Origin: Stenotrophomonas sp. UBA2302 | Lineage (GTDB): Bacteria > Pseudomonadota > Gammaproteobacteria > Xanthomonadales > Xanthomonadaceae | Assembly: GCA_002345545.1 (NCBI GenBank) | Contig: DDVW01000076.1 | Coordinates: 1 to 33,750, forward strand | DNA length: 33,750 nucleotides | Direction: 5' to 3' | Shown here: positions 1 through 9,637 of the stretch, in pieces | Layout of the letters: every line of letters starts with the position of its first letter | Position numbering within the stretch: the stretch's first letter is position 1 | Translations under genes and position numbers: made by a program | Notes under the pieces: model-generated | Database searches by the model: none | The model's input: only the letters and a program-made list of their open reading frames with translations | Told to the model about the DNA's origin: nothing

Positions 1-282
<282 letters not shown>

Positions 283-338
283 GCGCCAAGAGCTCTTTAG
301 TGGGGTCGGGAAGGCGTTGATCTGCCTGCCCTGATTCA

Positions 339-374
339 GCGGTGCATGACACCGCAGGAACCTCCAAGCTTATA
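339..374 (-). promoter_or_regulatory. Possible tonB promoter and leader hairpin
   Basis: On the minus strand an extended -10-like element (TGG followed by TATAAG) lies at 374-369, but no good -35 is present. Downstream of it a 6-bp stem (339-344 with 350-355, loop 345-349) falls in the presumed tonB leader. No Fur-box-like palindrome was recognised in the 283-428 gap. This is a weak prediction. Confidence 0.3.
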
Positions 375-428
375 CCAATCCTGACCGGCTGCGCATCAGA
401 TGTGCAGCCGTTCAGGCGCTATTCCTAC

Positions 429-1619
429 TTACTTCAAATTGATGATTCTGTTTGCATCGGCGGGGTTTTTCACCCCCTTGGCCAAGGCGTCACGGGCGGC
501 CTGTTTCGCTTCGGGGATACGCCCCTCGGCATGCAGGACACGTGCCAGATTCAGATACGTCTCACCGTTGGGTGACAGCGGGGCGGCCTTCTTCCATGCG
601 TCGATCGCCTGCGACACCTGCTCGGTGTAGTAGTAGGACTGCGCCAGCGCCAGGTAAACCTGGTAGTCCGGCTTGAGGATGCCCTTGGACAGGCCCTCGT
701 TGATCACCGCAATGACGTCCTGTTCCTTGTTCTCGGTGTTGGCATAGATCGAGTACAGCTGCTTGTACTCGCGCTCTTCGGTGAGCAGTCCAGCCGCGCG
801 CAGTTTGTCCATCACCGCGGCAGCCTTGTCCATGTCGTCGGCCTGCATGTACATGCTGGCCAGATTCAGTTGGGTCTTCTTGTCATCCGGATTGCGGGCG
901 GCCAGCGCCTCGGCTTCCTTCACCGCCTCGGCAGTCTGGCCGGCTTCGGCGTAGGCGGCCATCAGCAACTGGTTCCAGTTGTCCTTCGGCTCGGGCGAGG
1001 CGGCGATGGCCGCCTTCAGCACCGGGATCGCCTCGGCGTACTTCTCGGACTGGTACAGGGCCTGGCCCTTGATGATCAGTTCCTCGGGCTTGTTCGACTT
1101 GGACTCGGCGAAGTACTTGTCGATGTTGGCGAGGCCTTCGGCGTACTGGTCGTCCTGCAGCTGCAGCTGGGCCAGCATCAGCAGCGCCTGGTAGTGGCCG
1201 TTGTTGTCCAGCTGGTTCAGCGCGACCGCCTGCTGCAGGTACTGCTTGGCGGCGGCGTTGTCGTCCAGGTTGTAGGCGGCCTGCGAGGCCAGCTGGTTGG
1301 CCACGGCCTTGTCGTAATCGTTGGCGTTGTCGGCGGCGATGATCTCATCGGCCAGCGTACGGGTCTGCTCGTAGTCGTCCTTGTTGTAGGCGGCGAACAG
1401 CTTCTGCAACTTGCTGCCCATCTTCGAGGACGGCTTGCCGTTGGGTTCGGTACGGGTGGCTTCCGGGAACAGCACTTCGGCCTTGGCACTGCTCTTGCCG
1501 CGACGCTCGTTGCGATCGGAAGAACGCGCCTGGGCGAAAGCATCGGCAACCACCACGCCACCGAGCACGGTGGCAACCAGAACGGAAAGCAGCGCTTTCT
1601 TGGGGTTGTGGGAAATCAT
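429..1619 (-). CDS. Secreted tetratricopeptide-repeat (TPR) protein
   Basis: This 396-residue protein has an N-terminal signal peptide: a positively charged start, a hydrophobic stretch at 9-26, and likely cleavage after the AFA at 27-29. It is therefore probably periplasmic. The rest is a chain of helix-turn-helix units of TPR type (Ala at the usual positions, Y/A pairs, and motifs such as EKYAEAIPVLKAAIA and GRIPEAKQAARDALA) from about residue 70 to the end. TPR arrays act as protein-binding scaffolds; no catalytic domain is seen and the partner is unknown. The start is well supported by a GAGGT Shine-Dalgarno just before the ATG. It lies directly upstream of tonB on the same strand, so a role linked to the Ton system is possible, but this is inference only. 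Confidence 0.85.
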   Translation of the reverse strand: MISHNPKKALLSVLVATVLGGVVVADAFAQARSSDRNERRGKSSAKAEVLFPEATRTEPNGKPSSKMGSKLQKLFAAYNKDDYEQTRTLADEIIAADNANDYDKAVANQLASQAAYNLDDNAAAKQYLQQAVALNQLDNNGHYQALLMLAQLQLQDDQYAEGLANIDKYFAESKSNKPEELIIKGQALYQSEKYAEAIPVLKAAIAASPEPKDNWNQLLMAAYAEAGQTAEAVKEAEALAARNPDDKKTQLNLASMYMQADDMDKAAAVMDKLRAAGLLTEEREYKQLYSIYANTENKEQDVIAVINEGLSKGILKPDYQVYLALAQSYYYTEQVSQAIDAWKKAAPLSPNGETYLNLARVLHAEGRIPEAKQAARDALAKGVKNPADANRIINLK

Positions 1620-1775
1620 GGTTTACCTCGATGAAACCGCCGCGGCGGTACTGGAAACGGACGCGTTGGAAAAATGCAGAGCCGGCAAACGTACCAGAAA
1701 AGAATTGGCGGAGAAATCACTTCCGATGCTGTAGTGCATCAATCCTGTGGCCTCCAATTGCCGGGATGCCATCGC

Positions 1776-2582
1776 TCAGCCGCAACGCGGGGTACGGCCG
1801 GCCTGCCTGGCCTGCTGGAAAACAGGCTGCAGTGCCGGCACATCACGCTGCAGTTCGCGGATGCGGTTGGCCGGATCAGGGTGGGTGGACAGCCACTGCG
1901 GTGAACGGTTGCCACTGGCAGCCATCATGTTCTGCCACAGGTTCGCCGCCTGCGCCGGATCGAAGCCGGCCTCGGCCATCAGCCGCTGGCCGACCACGTC
2001 CGCTTCACTTTCCTGGGTGCGCGAACCCGGCAGCAGGATCAGCCCCTGCGCGCCCATGCCGCCGAGCTGGTTGACCGTGCTGGCCGCGCCTTCGCCATAG
2101 GCGGCACCGGCGAGCGCACCGAGAATGCCGAGGCCGAGCTGGGTGTTCTGCTGGCGGGTCAGACGCTCTTCGTGATGGCGCGAGATCACATGGCCGATCT
2201 CATGGCCGATGACCGCCGCCAGCTGGTCCTGGTTTTTCGCCACGCTGAAGATGCCGGTGTTGACGCCGACCTTGCCGCCCGGCAACGCGAACGCATTGGG
2301 CTCCTTGTCCACAAACAGCGCCGCTTCCCAGCGTACGCCACGGTACTGTTGGGGAAGCTGGGCGACCAGCGCATTGACCACGCATTGCACGTAGCTGTTC
2401 TGGGCACCGTCACGGCTGAGTGGCTGCTTGCCCTTGATTTCGGCAAACGCCTGCGCGCCCAGCTGGTCCAGCTGCTGCTGGGAAACACCGCCGACGACCT
2501 GGCGGCGCCCGGTGGGCGACGTGGTGGTCGCACAGGCGCTGAGCAATGCGGCAATAACAATGGTGGCGATGAGCGGCTTCAC
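1776..2582 (-). CDS. M48-family lipoprotein metalloprotease
   Basis: This is a zinc-dependent M48 peptidase anchored to a membrane by lipid. With a GTG start at 2582 it is 268 residues long. It begins with a lipoprotein signal (lipobox LSAC, lipidated Cys17). The zinc motif HEIGH is at 127-131 and the third ligand region ESEAD at 191-195 (Glu191). The length and layout resemble the periplasmic LoiP/YggG group, which acts in envelope protein quality control. The GTG start is chosen because it places the lipobox correctly and follows an AAGGGGG Shine-Dalgarno; the longer upstream reading has no signal peptide. The next gene on the same strand is the TPR gene, 156 bp downstream. The exact substrate is unknown. 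Confidence 0.88.
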   Translation of the reverse strand: MKPLIATIVIAALLSACATTTSPTGRRQVVGGVSQQQLDQLGAQAFAEIKGKQPLSRDGAQNSYVQCVVNALVAQLPQQYRGVRWEAALFVDKEPNAFALPGGKVGVNTGIFSVAKNQDQLAAVIGHEIGHVISRHHEERLTRQQNTQLGLGILGALAGAAYGEGAASTVNQLGGMGAQGLILLPGSRTQESEADVVGQRLMAEAGFDPAQAANLWQNMMAASGNRSPQWLSTHPDPANRIRELQRDVPALQPVFQQARQAGRTPRCG

Positions 2583-2653
2583 GGCAGTCCCCCTTGCTTC
2601 ATGAGCGCAGTGTGCGGCCATCAGACTTAATTTTCCGTCAATCCGGCGCCGGA

Positions 2654-3493
2654 CTACGGCGTGCCGGACAGTACCAGTGCAGTCAGGGCGATGGCGTTGT
2701 TGATGCCGTGCGCGGCAATGGCGGCCCACAACGTGCCGGTGCGGCGGTAGAGCCACGCGAACGCGGCCCCCATCCCGCCATAGATCAACCACAGCTGGAG
2801 GATTTCCGCCGGACCGTTGGCGCTGGTACCGGGAATCTCATGCATCAACGCGAAGGCGGCGCTGCTCAGGACAATGCCCAGCACGGGCCGGCCGGCGGCG
2901 CTGAGGCGTCCGAACAGCACCCGCCGGAACAGCAGTTCCTCATAGGCCGGCGCCAACACCACCGCGAATACCACCAGGAACACCGGGAAATTCGCCAGGG
3001 CCTGTTCCATCAACGGCAGGTTGGTCGGCAGCGGTTCGATCTCGAGCTGCCTGGCGGCCCAGCCGATCAGGCTGGTGCCGGCAAAGACGCAGGCCGCTAC
3101 CAGCAACGTCCATCCCCAGGTGCTTGCGCGCCGCAGTGCCTGCAGCGACTTCGTCCTTTCCAGCGCGGTGGCCGGGCGCCGCCAGAAGTACAGCAGCAGG
3201 GCGGCACCACCGGTGGAAACCAGCGCGATCAGCAGCTGGGTCAAGGCGCCGGGCTGTCCCAGCAGTTGCGCCATGTCGGCCGCCGCCGGCGGCGCGGCGC
3301 CCGTACGGGCGGCATCAAGGCCCATCTGGAATGCGCGCCACAGGCCCCAGGCCAGACTGCACAGCAGGCTCAGCCCCAGCAGGGTGGCCGCGCCGATCAG
3401 CAGGTCGAGGAAGAAACCCCCTACCGGCGATCCCCTCTGTGGACCGGTGGAAGACGCATCGGGAGAGGAGGGAAGCGGGGGCAGGGCGGACAT
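2654..3493 (-). CDS. CPBP-family intramembrane metalloprotease (Abi/CAAX-type)
   Basis: This polytopic membrane protein of 279 residues carries the three motifs of the CPBP (PF02517) family: the EE pair of YEELLFRR at 185-186 with Arg190, His218 in FALMHE, and His262 with Asn266 in AAHGINN. These residues form the glutamate-based active site known from Rce1-type proteases. Several hydrophobic segments cover about residues 28-55, 83-104, 128-147, 168-183 and 203-265. The N-terminus has a Pro/Ser-rich tail of about 25 residues. The start ATG has an AAAGGA Shine-Dalgarno. It follows gyrB on the same strand after 68 bp; that gap holds a 7-bp stem (3518-3524 with 3539-3545) with a 14-nt loop. The substrate is unknown. 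Confidence 0.85.
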   Translation of the reverse strand: MSALPPLPSSPDASSTGPQRGSPVGGFFLDLLIGAATLLGLSLLCSLAWGLWRAFQMGLDAARTGAAPPAAADMAQLLGQPGALTQLLIALVSTGGAALLLYFWRRPATALERTKSLQALRRASTWGWTLLVAACVFAGTSLIGWAARQLEIEPLPTNLPLMEQALANFPVFLVVFAVVLAPAYEELLFRRVLFGRLSAAGRPVLGIVLSSAAFALMHEIPGTSANGPAEILQLWLIYGGMGAAFAWLYRRTGTLWAAIAAHGINNAIALTALVLSGTP

Positions 3494-3561
3494 CGCGTTC
3501 CTTTGCCGGGCAGGAAGGCGGGCGACGCAGCCGAGGCGCGCCCGCGGTCACATGCGCTGGA

Positions 3562-6111
<2,550 letters not shown>

Positions 6112-6129
6112 TTAAGCCGCCGGAACCGC

Positions 6130-7233
6130 TCACTCCAGCAGGTGGATCACCGCATGTTCCACGTGGAACCTGGTGTAGGCGCTGCCCCGTTCCTGCAACA
6201 GTGCCGGCGGGTCGGTTGCGGTGATGAACACCTGTGCCGGCGTTCGTTGCAGATGCTCCAGTACACGCTGCTGATGCGGACGATCCAGCTCCGAAGCCAG
6301 GTCATCCAGCGCGATCACCGGCCATTCGCCACGTTCGGCCGCATGATCTCCGGCCTGCGCCAGCAGGCAAGCCAGCGCCGTCAGCTTGGCTTGGCCCCTG
6401 GAAAGCGCCTCGCGTCCGGGAATCTGTGCAAATTGCACGTTCCAGTCGGCCCGATGGGGGCCGACGGAGGTGTGGCCTGCGAGGCGATCGCGCTCGCGCG
6501 CCAGCAGCAGCGCATCGGCCAGGCCCATTTCCTGCCGCCGCCAGCCCGGCTGCAGCTCCAGCGCCTGCAATTCCAGCGATGGCGCGATCTCGCAGGCGAT
6601 CTGTCCGGCCCGCTCCTGCAGGCGGTCCAGGTAGTGCTGGCGATGGGATGTCAGTGCCGTGCCGGTTTCGGCGAGTTCATGGTCCCACGGATCCAGCATT
6701 CCACCGCCGGCACCACTCTTGAGCAGGGCATTGCGTTGTTTCAACGCCCGGCTGTAGCGGCGCCACAGGGAAAGAAAATCCGGTTCCACGTGGAACAACC
6801 CCCAATCGAGGAAGCGTCGCCGTGATTCACTGCCCCCGCTGACCAGTGCATGGCTGCCTGGTTCAAAGGTAACGACCGCCAGGGCCGCACACAGCACGCC
6901 CAGCTGGGAAACATCCTCGCCATCCAGCCGCCCGCGCCAGCTCTGCCCGTTATGGGCCAATCCCGCACGCCGCCGTACGCCCGCAACACCGCCGGGGGCT
7001 GCCTGCTCCTCCCACTCCACGAAGACATCCAGCCCATCGGCCCCTTTCTGGACCAGCCCATCACGCACACGGCCCCGAAAGCTGCGCGCGTAGGCCATCA
7101 GGTGCAGTGCCTCGAGGATGCTGGTCTTGCCTGCACCGTTGTCACCGGTGATCAGATTGATACCCGGGCGAGGGGAGAACTCCACCGAATCAAACCGGCG
7201 GACACGGTTCAGGGCTACACGGACGATATGCAT
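6130..7233 (-). CDS. recF: DNA replication and repair protein RecF
   Basis: RecF is an SMC-like ATPase that, with RecO and RecR, loads RecA at single-strand gaps. This version is 367 residues. Walker A is GDNGAGKT at 30-37. The signature-like LSRGQAKL and the Walker B/D-loop segment VIALDDLASELD lie near the C-terminus, as in all RecF proteins. The start is the ATG at 7233 giving MHIVRVAL, because the longer in-frame extension is not RecF-like. The Shine-Dalgarno is weak. A long non-coding stretch separates it from dnaN. Two perfect parS palindromes lie inside its codons, each read as Phe-His-Val-Glu. Confidence 0.96.
   Translation of the reverse strand: MHIVRVALNRVRRFDSVEFSPRPGINLITGDNGAGKTSILEALHLMAYARSFRGRVRDGLVQKGADGLDVFVEWEEQAAPGGVAGVRRRAGLAHNGQSWRGRLDGEDVSQLGVLCAALAVVTFEPGSHALVSGGSESRRRFLDWGLFHVEPDFLSLWRRYSRALKQRNALLKSGAGGGMLDPWDHELAETGTALTSHRQHYLDRLQERAGQIACEIAPSLELQALELQPGWRRQEMGLADALLLARERDRLAGHTSVGPHRADWNVQFAQIPGREALSRGQAKLTALACLLAQAGDHAAERGEWPVIALDDLASELDRPHQQRVLEHLQRTPAQVFITATDPPALLQERGSAYTRFHVEHAVIHLLE
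6156..6169. promoter_or_regulatory. parS site 1 (inside recF, near its 3' end)
   Basis: A perfect 14-bp palindrome, GTTCCACGTGGAAC, matches the ParB-binding parS core (GTTNCACGTGNAAC), with T as the preceding base. It is read in the recF frame as Phe-His-Val-Glu. Confidence 0.88.
6783..6796. promoter_or_regulatory. parS site 2 (inside recF)
   Basis: This is a second copy of the same perfect palindrome, GTTCCACGTGGAAC. It again lies in the recF frame as Phe-His-Val-Glu, 627 bp from site 1. Confidence 0.88.
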
Positions 7234-7454
7234 TGACGCTCGGAGGAAGACACGGAGCAGCTGCGCGGTTCGCGGCTGACAGGCGAGCAGCTTAAAGCAT
7301 CCCCGTGATGCCGACGGCTTGCCCGTGCTCCAGTTTCCACACGACGGCAGGCGGTGGCATTTCACCAGATCTGGGTGGCATCCCTCACGAAACCCCGACA
7401 GATTTCAAGAAATCCGCCCCCGGAACCGCAAAGAACAAAGCTGGGGACAAGCCC

Positions 7455-7528
7455 TGTGTATAAGTCAGGCAGTCTGTGGATAAAAAGGCCGATCAAAGCC
7501 GAAATTTACTTATCCACGCTTATCCACA
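7455..7528. promoter_or_regulatory. Cluster of four DnaA boxes
   Basis: Two boxes face the minus strand: TGTGTATAA at 7455-7463 and TGTGGATAA at 7475-7483. Both match the consensus TTATNCACA when read in reverse. Two face the plus strand: TTATCCACG at 7510-7518 (one mismatch) and TTATCCACA at 7520-7528 (perfect). The two on the right are separated by one base, and the arrangement is convergent. Confidence 0.85.
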
Positions 7529-7547
7529 GCCTCCAGGAGTACTTTTA

Positions 7548-7740
7548 CCCCGTCTTTCACGGCAGCAATAGTCTTTGAATTCAATAACATAGTTTAGTTT
7601 TACATGAAATCTGCCTCTACCATCACCACCTAGCTTTAGATTTATTCTCAGATTTAAAGCATAGGGCAACGGAGAACAGGGGCTAAAAAGGCAGGCAAAA
7701 CTGAGAATTGCTTGAAATCTGTTTCCGACACGATTGATGG
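7548..7740. other. AT-rich segment, candidate DNA unwinding element
   Basis: Counted by eye, GC is about 33% over 7561-7620 and about 42-43% over 7621-7740, against roughly two thirds GC in the flanking genes. It starts about 20 bp from the last DnaA box. It includes a 14-mer at 7597-7610 that differs from parS at three positions, all C-to-T or G-to-A changes. Confidence 0.55.
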
Positions 7741-7840
7741 AAATCCGGAATTTCAAAAGCAGCAGAACTGCTGCCGTATTACTCGGATTCCCGGCTCCGT
7801 TGAATCCATCTTGGTTGCGGAGGTCGGCGACACCGTGCAG

Positions 7841-7867
7841 GCGGTGTGTTTCAACGGGAAACACCGC
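7841..7867. repeat. Hairpin in origin region, partly parS-like
   Basis: GCGGT pairs with ACCGC and GTTTC pairs with GAAAC around the loop AACGG, with a 2-nt bulge (10 bp in all). The inner arms GTTTC...GAAAC resemble parS arms, but the CACGTG centre is missing, so it is probably not a ParB site. Confidence 0.4.
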
Positions 7868-7994
7868 TTCAGGTCTGTGCACCGAGATGAAGCAAACATC
7901 CTCCTGCTCCGGCAGCAGGGATTTGAAGCTGCATCCTGCAGAGCAGGTCTCCGTCCAGGCTCGTTTGCAGCTTCAGCTGTTGCTGTTTTGACTG

Positions 7995-8011
7995 GAATCC
8001 CTCCGGGATTC
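7995..8011. repeat. Short perfect hairpin in origin region
   Basis: GAATCCC and GGGATTC form a 7-bp stem around the loop TCC. There is no T-run on either side, so it is not a typical intrinsic terminator. A similar 6-bp stem lies at 7903-7919. Confidence 0.4.
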
Positions 8012-8082
8012 TGTTGATGCCGCAAACGTTCCCGGACATTTGCAGGTCAGGATGCGTGATCGCCGAACGGATCCTGTTCCAG

Positions 8083-8096
8083 GTTTCACGTGGAAC
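8083..8096. promoter_or_regulatory. parS site 3 (recF-dnaN gap)
   Basis: GTTTCACGTGGAAC matches GTTNCACGTGNAAC at every fixed base but is asymmetric: the left half has GTTTC and the right half GGAAC. It lies 49 bp from site 4, on the other side of the dnaN terminator. Confidence 0.82.
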
Positions 8097-8113
8097 CCCA
8101 AAATCCAGAAAAC

Positions 8114-8139
8114 AAAAAAGCCCGGCAACGGCCGGGCTT
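8114..8139 (-). terminator. Intrinsic terminator of dnaN
   Basis: Read on the minus strand, AAGCCCGGC and GCCGGGCTT form a 9-bp stem around CGTT, followed by a run of T (six counting the stem end). It lies 24 bp past the dnaN stop codon. It implies that recF is transcribed from its own promoter. Confidence 0.9.
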
Positions 8140-8144
8140 GGTGT

Positions 8145-8158
8145 GTTCCACGTGGAAC
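8145..8158. promoter_or_regulatory. parS site 4 (just after dnaN)
   Basis: A perfect GTTCCACGTGGAAC palindrome with T as the preceding base, located between the dnaN stop codon and its terminator. Confidence 0.88.
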
Positions 8159-8163
8159 GTCGG

Positions 8164-9264
8164 TTACAGGCGCAGCGGCATCACCACGTGACGCGATTTT
8201 TCGCTGCCGGCTTCGCGCACCAGTGCCGAGGAGTTGGAATCGCGCAGCTGGATGACCACATGTTCGTCGCGCAATGCCGACAGGGCATCCAGCAGGTAGT
8301 TGACGTTGAAGCCGATGGCCAGATCGCTGACCTGGGTGTCGGCCTCGATTTCTTCCTGCGCCTCTTCCTGCTCCGGGTTGTGCGCGCTGATTTTCAGCTG
8401 CCCCGGGCTCACTTCCACGCGCACGCCACGGTATTTTTCGTTGGACAGGATCGCCGCACGCTGCAGCGAGGCACGCAGGCTTTCACGTTCCACCTTCACT
8501 TCGCGATCGGCGCCGATCGGAATCACCGCTTCATAATCCGGGAAGCGCCCGTCGATCAGCTTGGAAGTGAAAGTGACATCGTCGCGCTTCACGCGCACGT
8601 GGCTGCGGCCGACTTCCAGCTCCACTTCGCGCTCGCCGCCTTCCAGCAGACGCTGCAGCTCGGTCACGCCCTTCCGCGGCACGATGATCTGGCGCTTGGC
8701 GCCGTTGCTGTTCTCCAGCGCGGTTTCGCACAGCGCCAGGCGGTGGCCATCGGTGGCCACGCAGCGCAGCGTCTTGTCGCGCAGGTCGAACAGCAGGCCG
8801 TTGAGGTAATAACGCACGTCCTGCTGCGCCATCGCGAAGGCGGTGCGCTCGATCAATTCCTTCAGAGCGGCTTCCGGAACGGCGACACGCTCGGTGGCTT
8901 CGACTTCATCCACGGACGGGAAGTCGTTGGCCGGCAGGGTGGCCAGGGTGAAGCGGCTGCGCCCGGCCTGCACGGTGATCTTTTCGGCGGTCTGCGAGAC
9001 GGTAATGCGGCTGCCGTCAGGCAGGGCGCGGATGATCTCGAACAGTTTGCGTGCCGGAATCGTGGTTTCGCCGTCCTGCGCATCGTCAACGGCGATGCGG
9101 GAGACCATTTCCACCTCCAGATCGGTGCCGGTCAACGACAACTGACCGTCCTGCACCTGGACCAGGAAATTGGCCAGAACCGGCAATGTCTGGCGGCGTT
9201 CGACCACGTTGACGACCTGGGCCAACGGCTTGAGAAAGGCTTCGCGCTGCAATGTGAAACGCAT
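8164..9264 (-). CDS. dnaN: DNA polymerase III beta subunit (sliding clamp)
   Basis: The beta clamp encircles DNA as a dimer and tethers Pol III and other polymerases. The protein is 366 residues, the normal length. It begins MRFTLQREAFLKPL and ends with MPLRL, matching the conserved C-terminal end that forms part of the protein-binding cleft. It has the family blocks NFLVQVQDGQLSLTGTDLEVEM and FPDYEAVIP and shows the three-fold clamp repeat. An AGGGGC element lies upstream of the ATG. A 373-bp gap with DnaA boxes separates it from dnaA, and a strong terminator follows it, so it looks like a single-gene unit or an extension of the dnaA transcript. Confidence 0.97.
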   Translation of the reverse strand: MRFTLQREAFLKPLAQVVNVVERRQTLPVLANFLVQVQDGQLSLTGTDLEVEMVSRIAVDDAQDGETTIPARKLFEIIRALPDGSRITVSQTAEKITVQAGRSRFTLATLPANDFPSVDEVEATERVAVPEAALKELIERTAFAMAQQDVRYYLNGLLFDLRDKTLRCVATDGHRLALCETALENSNGAKRQIIVPRKGVTELQRLLEGGEREVELEVGRSHVRVKRDDVTFTSKLIDGRFPDYEAVIPIGADREVKVERESLRASLQRAAILSNEKYRGVRVEVSPGQLKISAHNPEQEEAQEEIEADTQVSDLAIGFNVNYLLDALSALRDEHVVIQLRDSNSSALVREAGSEKSRHVVMPLRL

Positions 9265-9426
9265 GTGGTTTCGTGCCCCTATGCTTTAAAGATGTGGTTT
9301 AAATCAAAAGCTTGGTGGTGATGGTAGAGCCAGATTTCGTTTAAAACACACCTAAGTGTTTGTTATTAAATGGTTTTTGTTGCATGAAACCCTCTGTATT
9401 ACTGACCCCGAGCTGGGGGATGAACC

Positions 9427-9470
9427 TGTGGATAGATTTCAGGCCCGGACAACCGGCGATTCTATCCACA
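9427..9470. promoter_or_regulatory. Inverted pair of near-consensus DnaA boxes
   Basis: TGTGGATAG at 9427-9435 and CTATCCACA at 9462-9470 are exact reverse complements. Each differs from TTATCCACA only at the first base. Their centres are 35 bp apart. Confidence 0.7.
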
Positions 9471-9601
9471 GACTTTCCCGCACTTACCCCCGAATGATGC
9501 ACCGTTTTGTGCGATGACGCCTCCATTGTCTCGGGGCATCATGGCCGCACTTCCAGCAACGGCATGAGGGCAGGGACCCGCGATGAAACAGCTGCTCGAC
9601 C

Positions 9602-9624
9602 AGCGCAGGCAGGGCGCCTGCGCT
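9602..9624. terminator. Hairpin downstream of dnaA
   Basis: AGCGCAGGC pairs with GCCTGCGCT (9 bp, loop AGGGC), starting 14 bp past the dnaA stop. In the dnaA transcript direction it is not followed by a T-run, so it may stabilise the 3' end or attenuate rather than terminate. Confidence 0.45.
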
Positions 9625-9637
9625 TTCTGCCGCCGAT

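Larger units (their letters stand above)
7234..8163. other. oriC: recF-dnaN intergenic region: probable oriC
   Basis: No convincing gene lies in these 930 bp. Short readings exist on both strands, but none shows family-like sequence or a good ribosome site. The stretch holds, in order: four DnaA boxes (7455-7528), a markedly AT-rich segment (about 7548-7740), several small hairpins (7841-7867, 7903-7919, 7995-8011), two parS sites (8083-8096 and 8145-8158) and the dnaN terminator (8114-8139). A box cluster beside an AT-rich segment is the usual layout of a bacterial origin. Related Xanthomonas origins have been placed next to dnaA, so this gap may be the origin itself or one part of a split origin. 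Confidence 0.65.
9265..9637. other. dnaA-dnaN intergenic region with origin-like signals
   Basis: No gene is seen in these 373 bp. The half nearest dnaN is AT-rich (about 38% GC over 9301-9360), with runs such as GTTTAAAAC and TTATTAAATGG. The middle holds two inverted near-consensus DnaA boxes, and the dnaA end has a 9-bp hairpin. The dnaN promoter must lie here. A TTGATT on the minus strand (about 9311-9306) could be its -35, but the -10 is unclear. The region could be part of oriC or a DnaA-regulated dnaN promoter. Confidence 0.55.

Noticed and set aside
1637..1648. CCGCCGCGGCGG palindrome upstream of the TPR gene
   Set aside because: Such GC palindromes arise often by chance in DNA of this composition, and it has no terminator or operator features.
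3518..3545. Hairpin between gyrB and the CPBP gene as a terminator
   Set aside because: The loop is 14 nt and there is no T-run; it is noted only in the CPBP entry.
7520..7882. 120-codon minus-strand frame in the recF-dnaN gap
   Set aside because: It runs through the DnaA box and the AT-rich segment, has no ribosome site or family-like sequence, and other frames of similar length overlap it.
8175..8195. CACGTG inside dnaN near its 3' end, possible fifth parS
   Set aside because: The flanking bases do not give GTTNCACGTGNAAC, so ParB recognition is unlikely.
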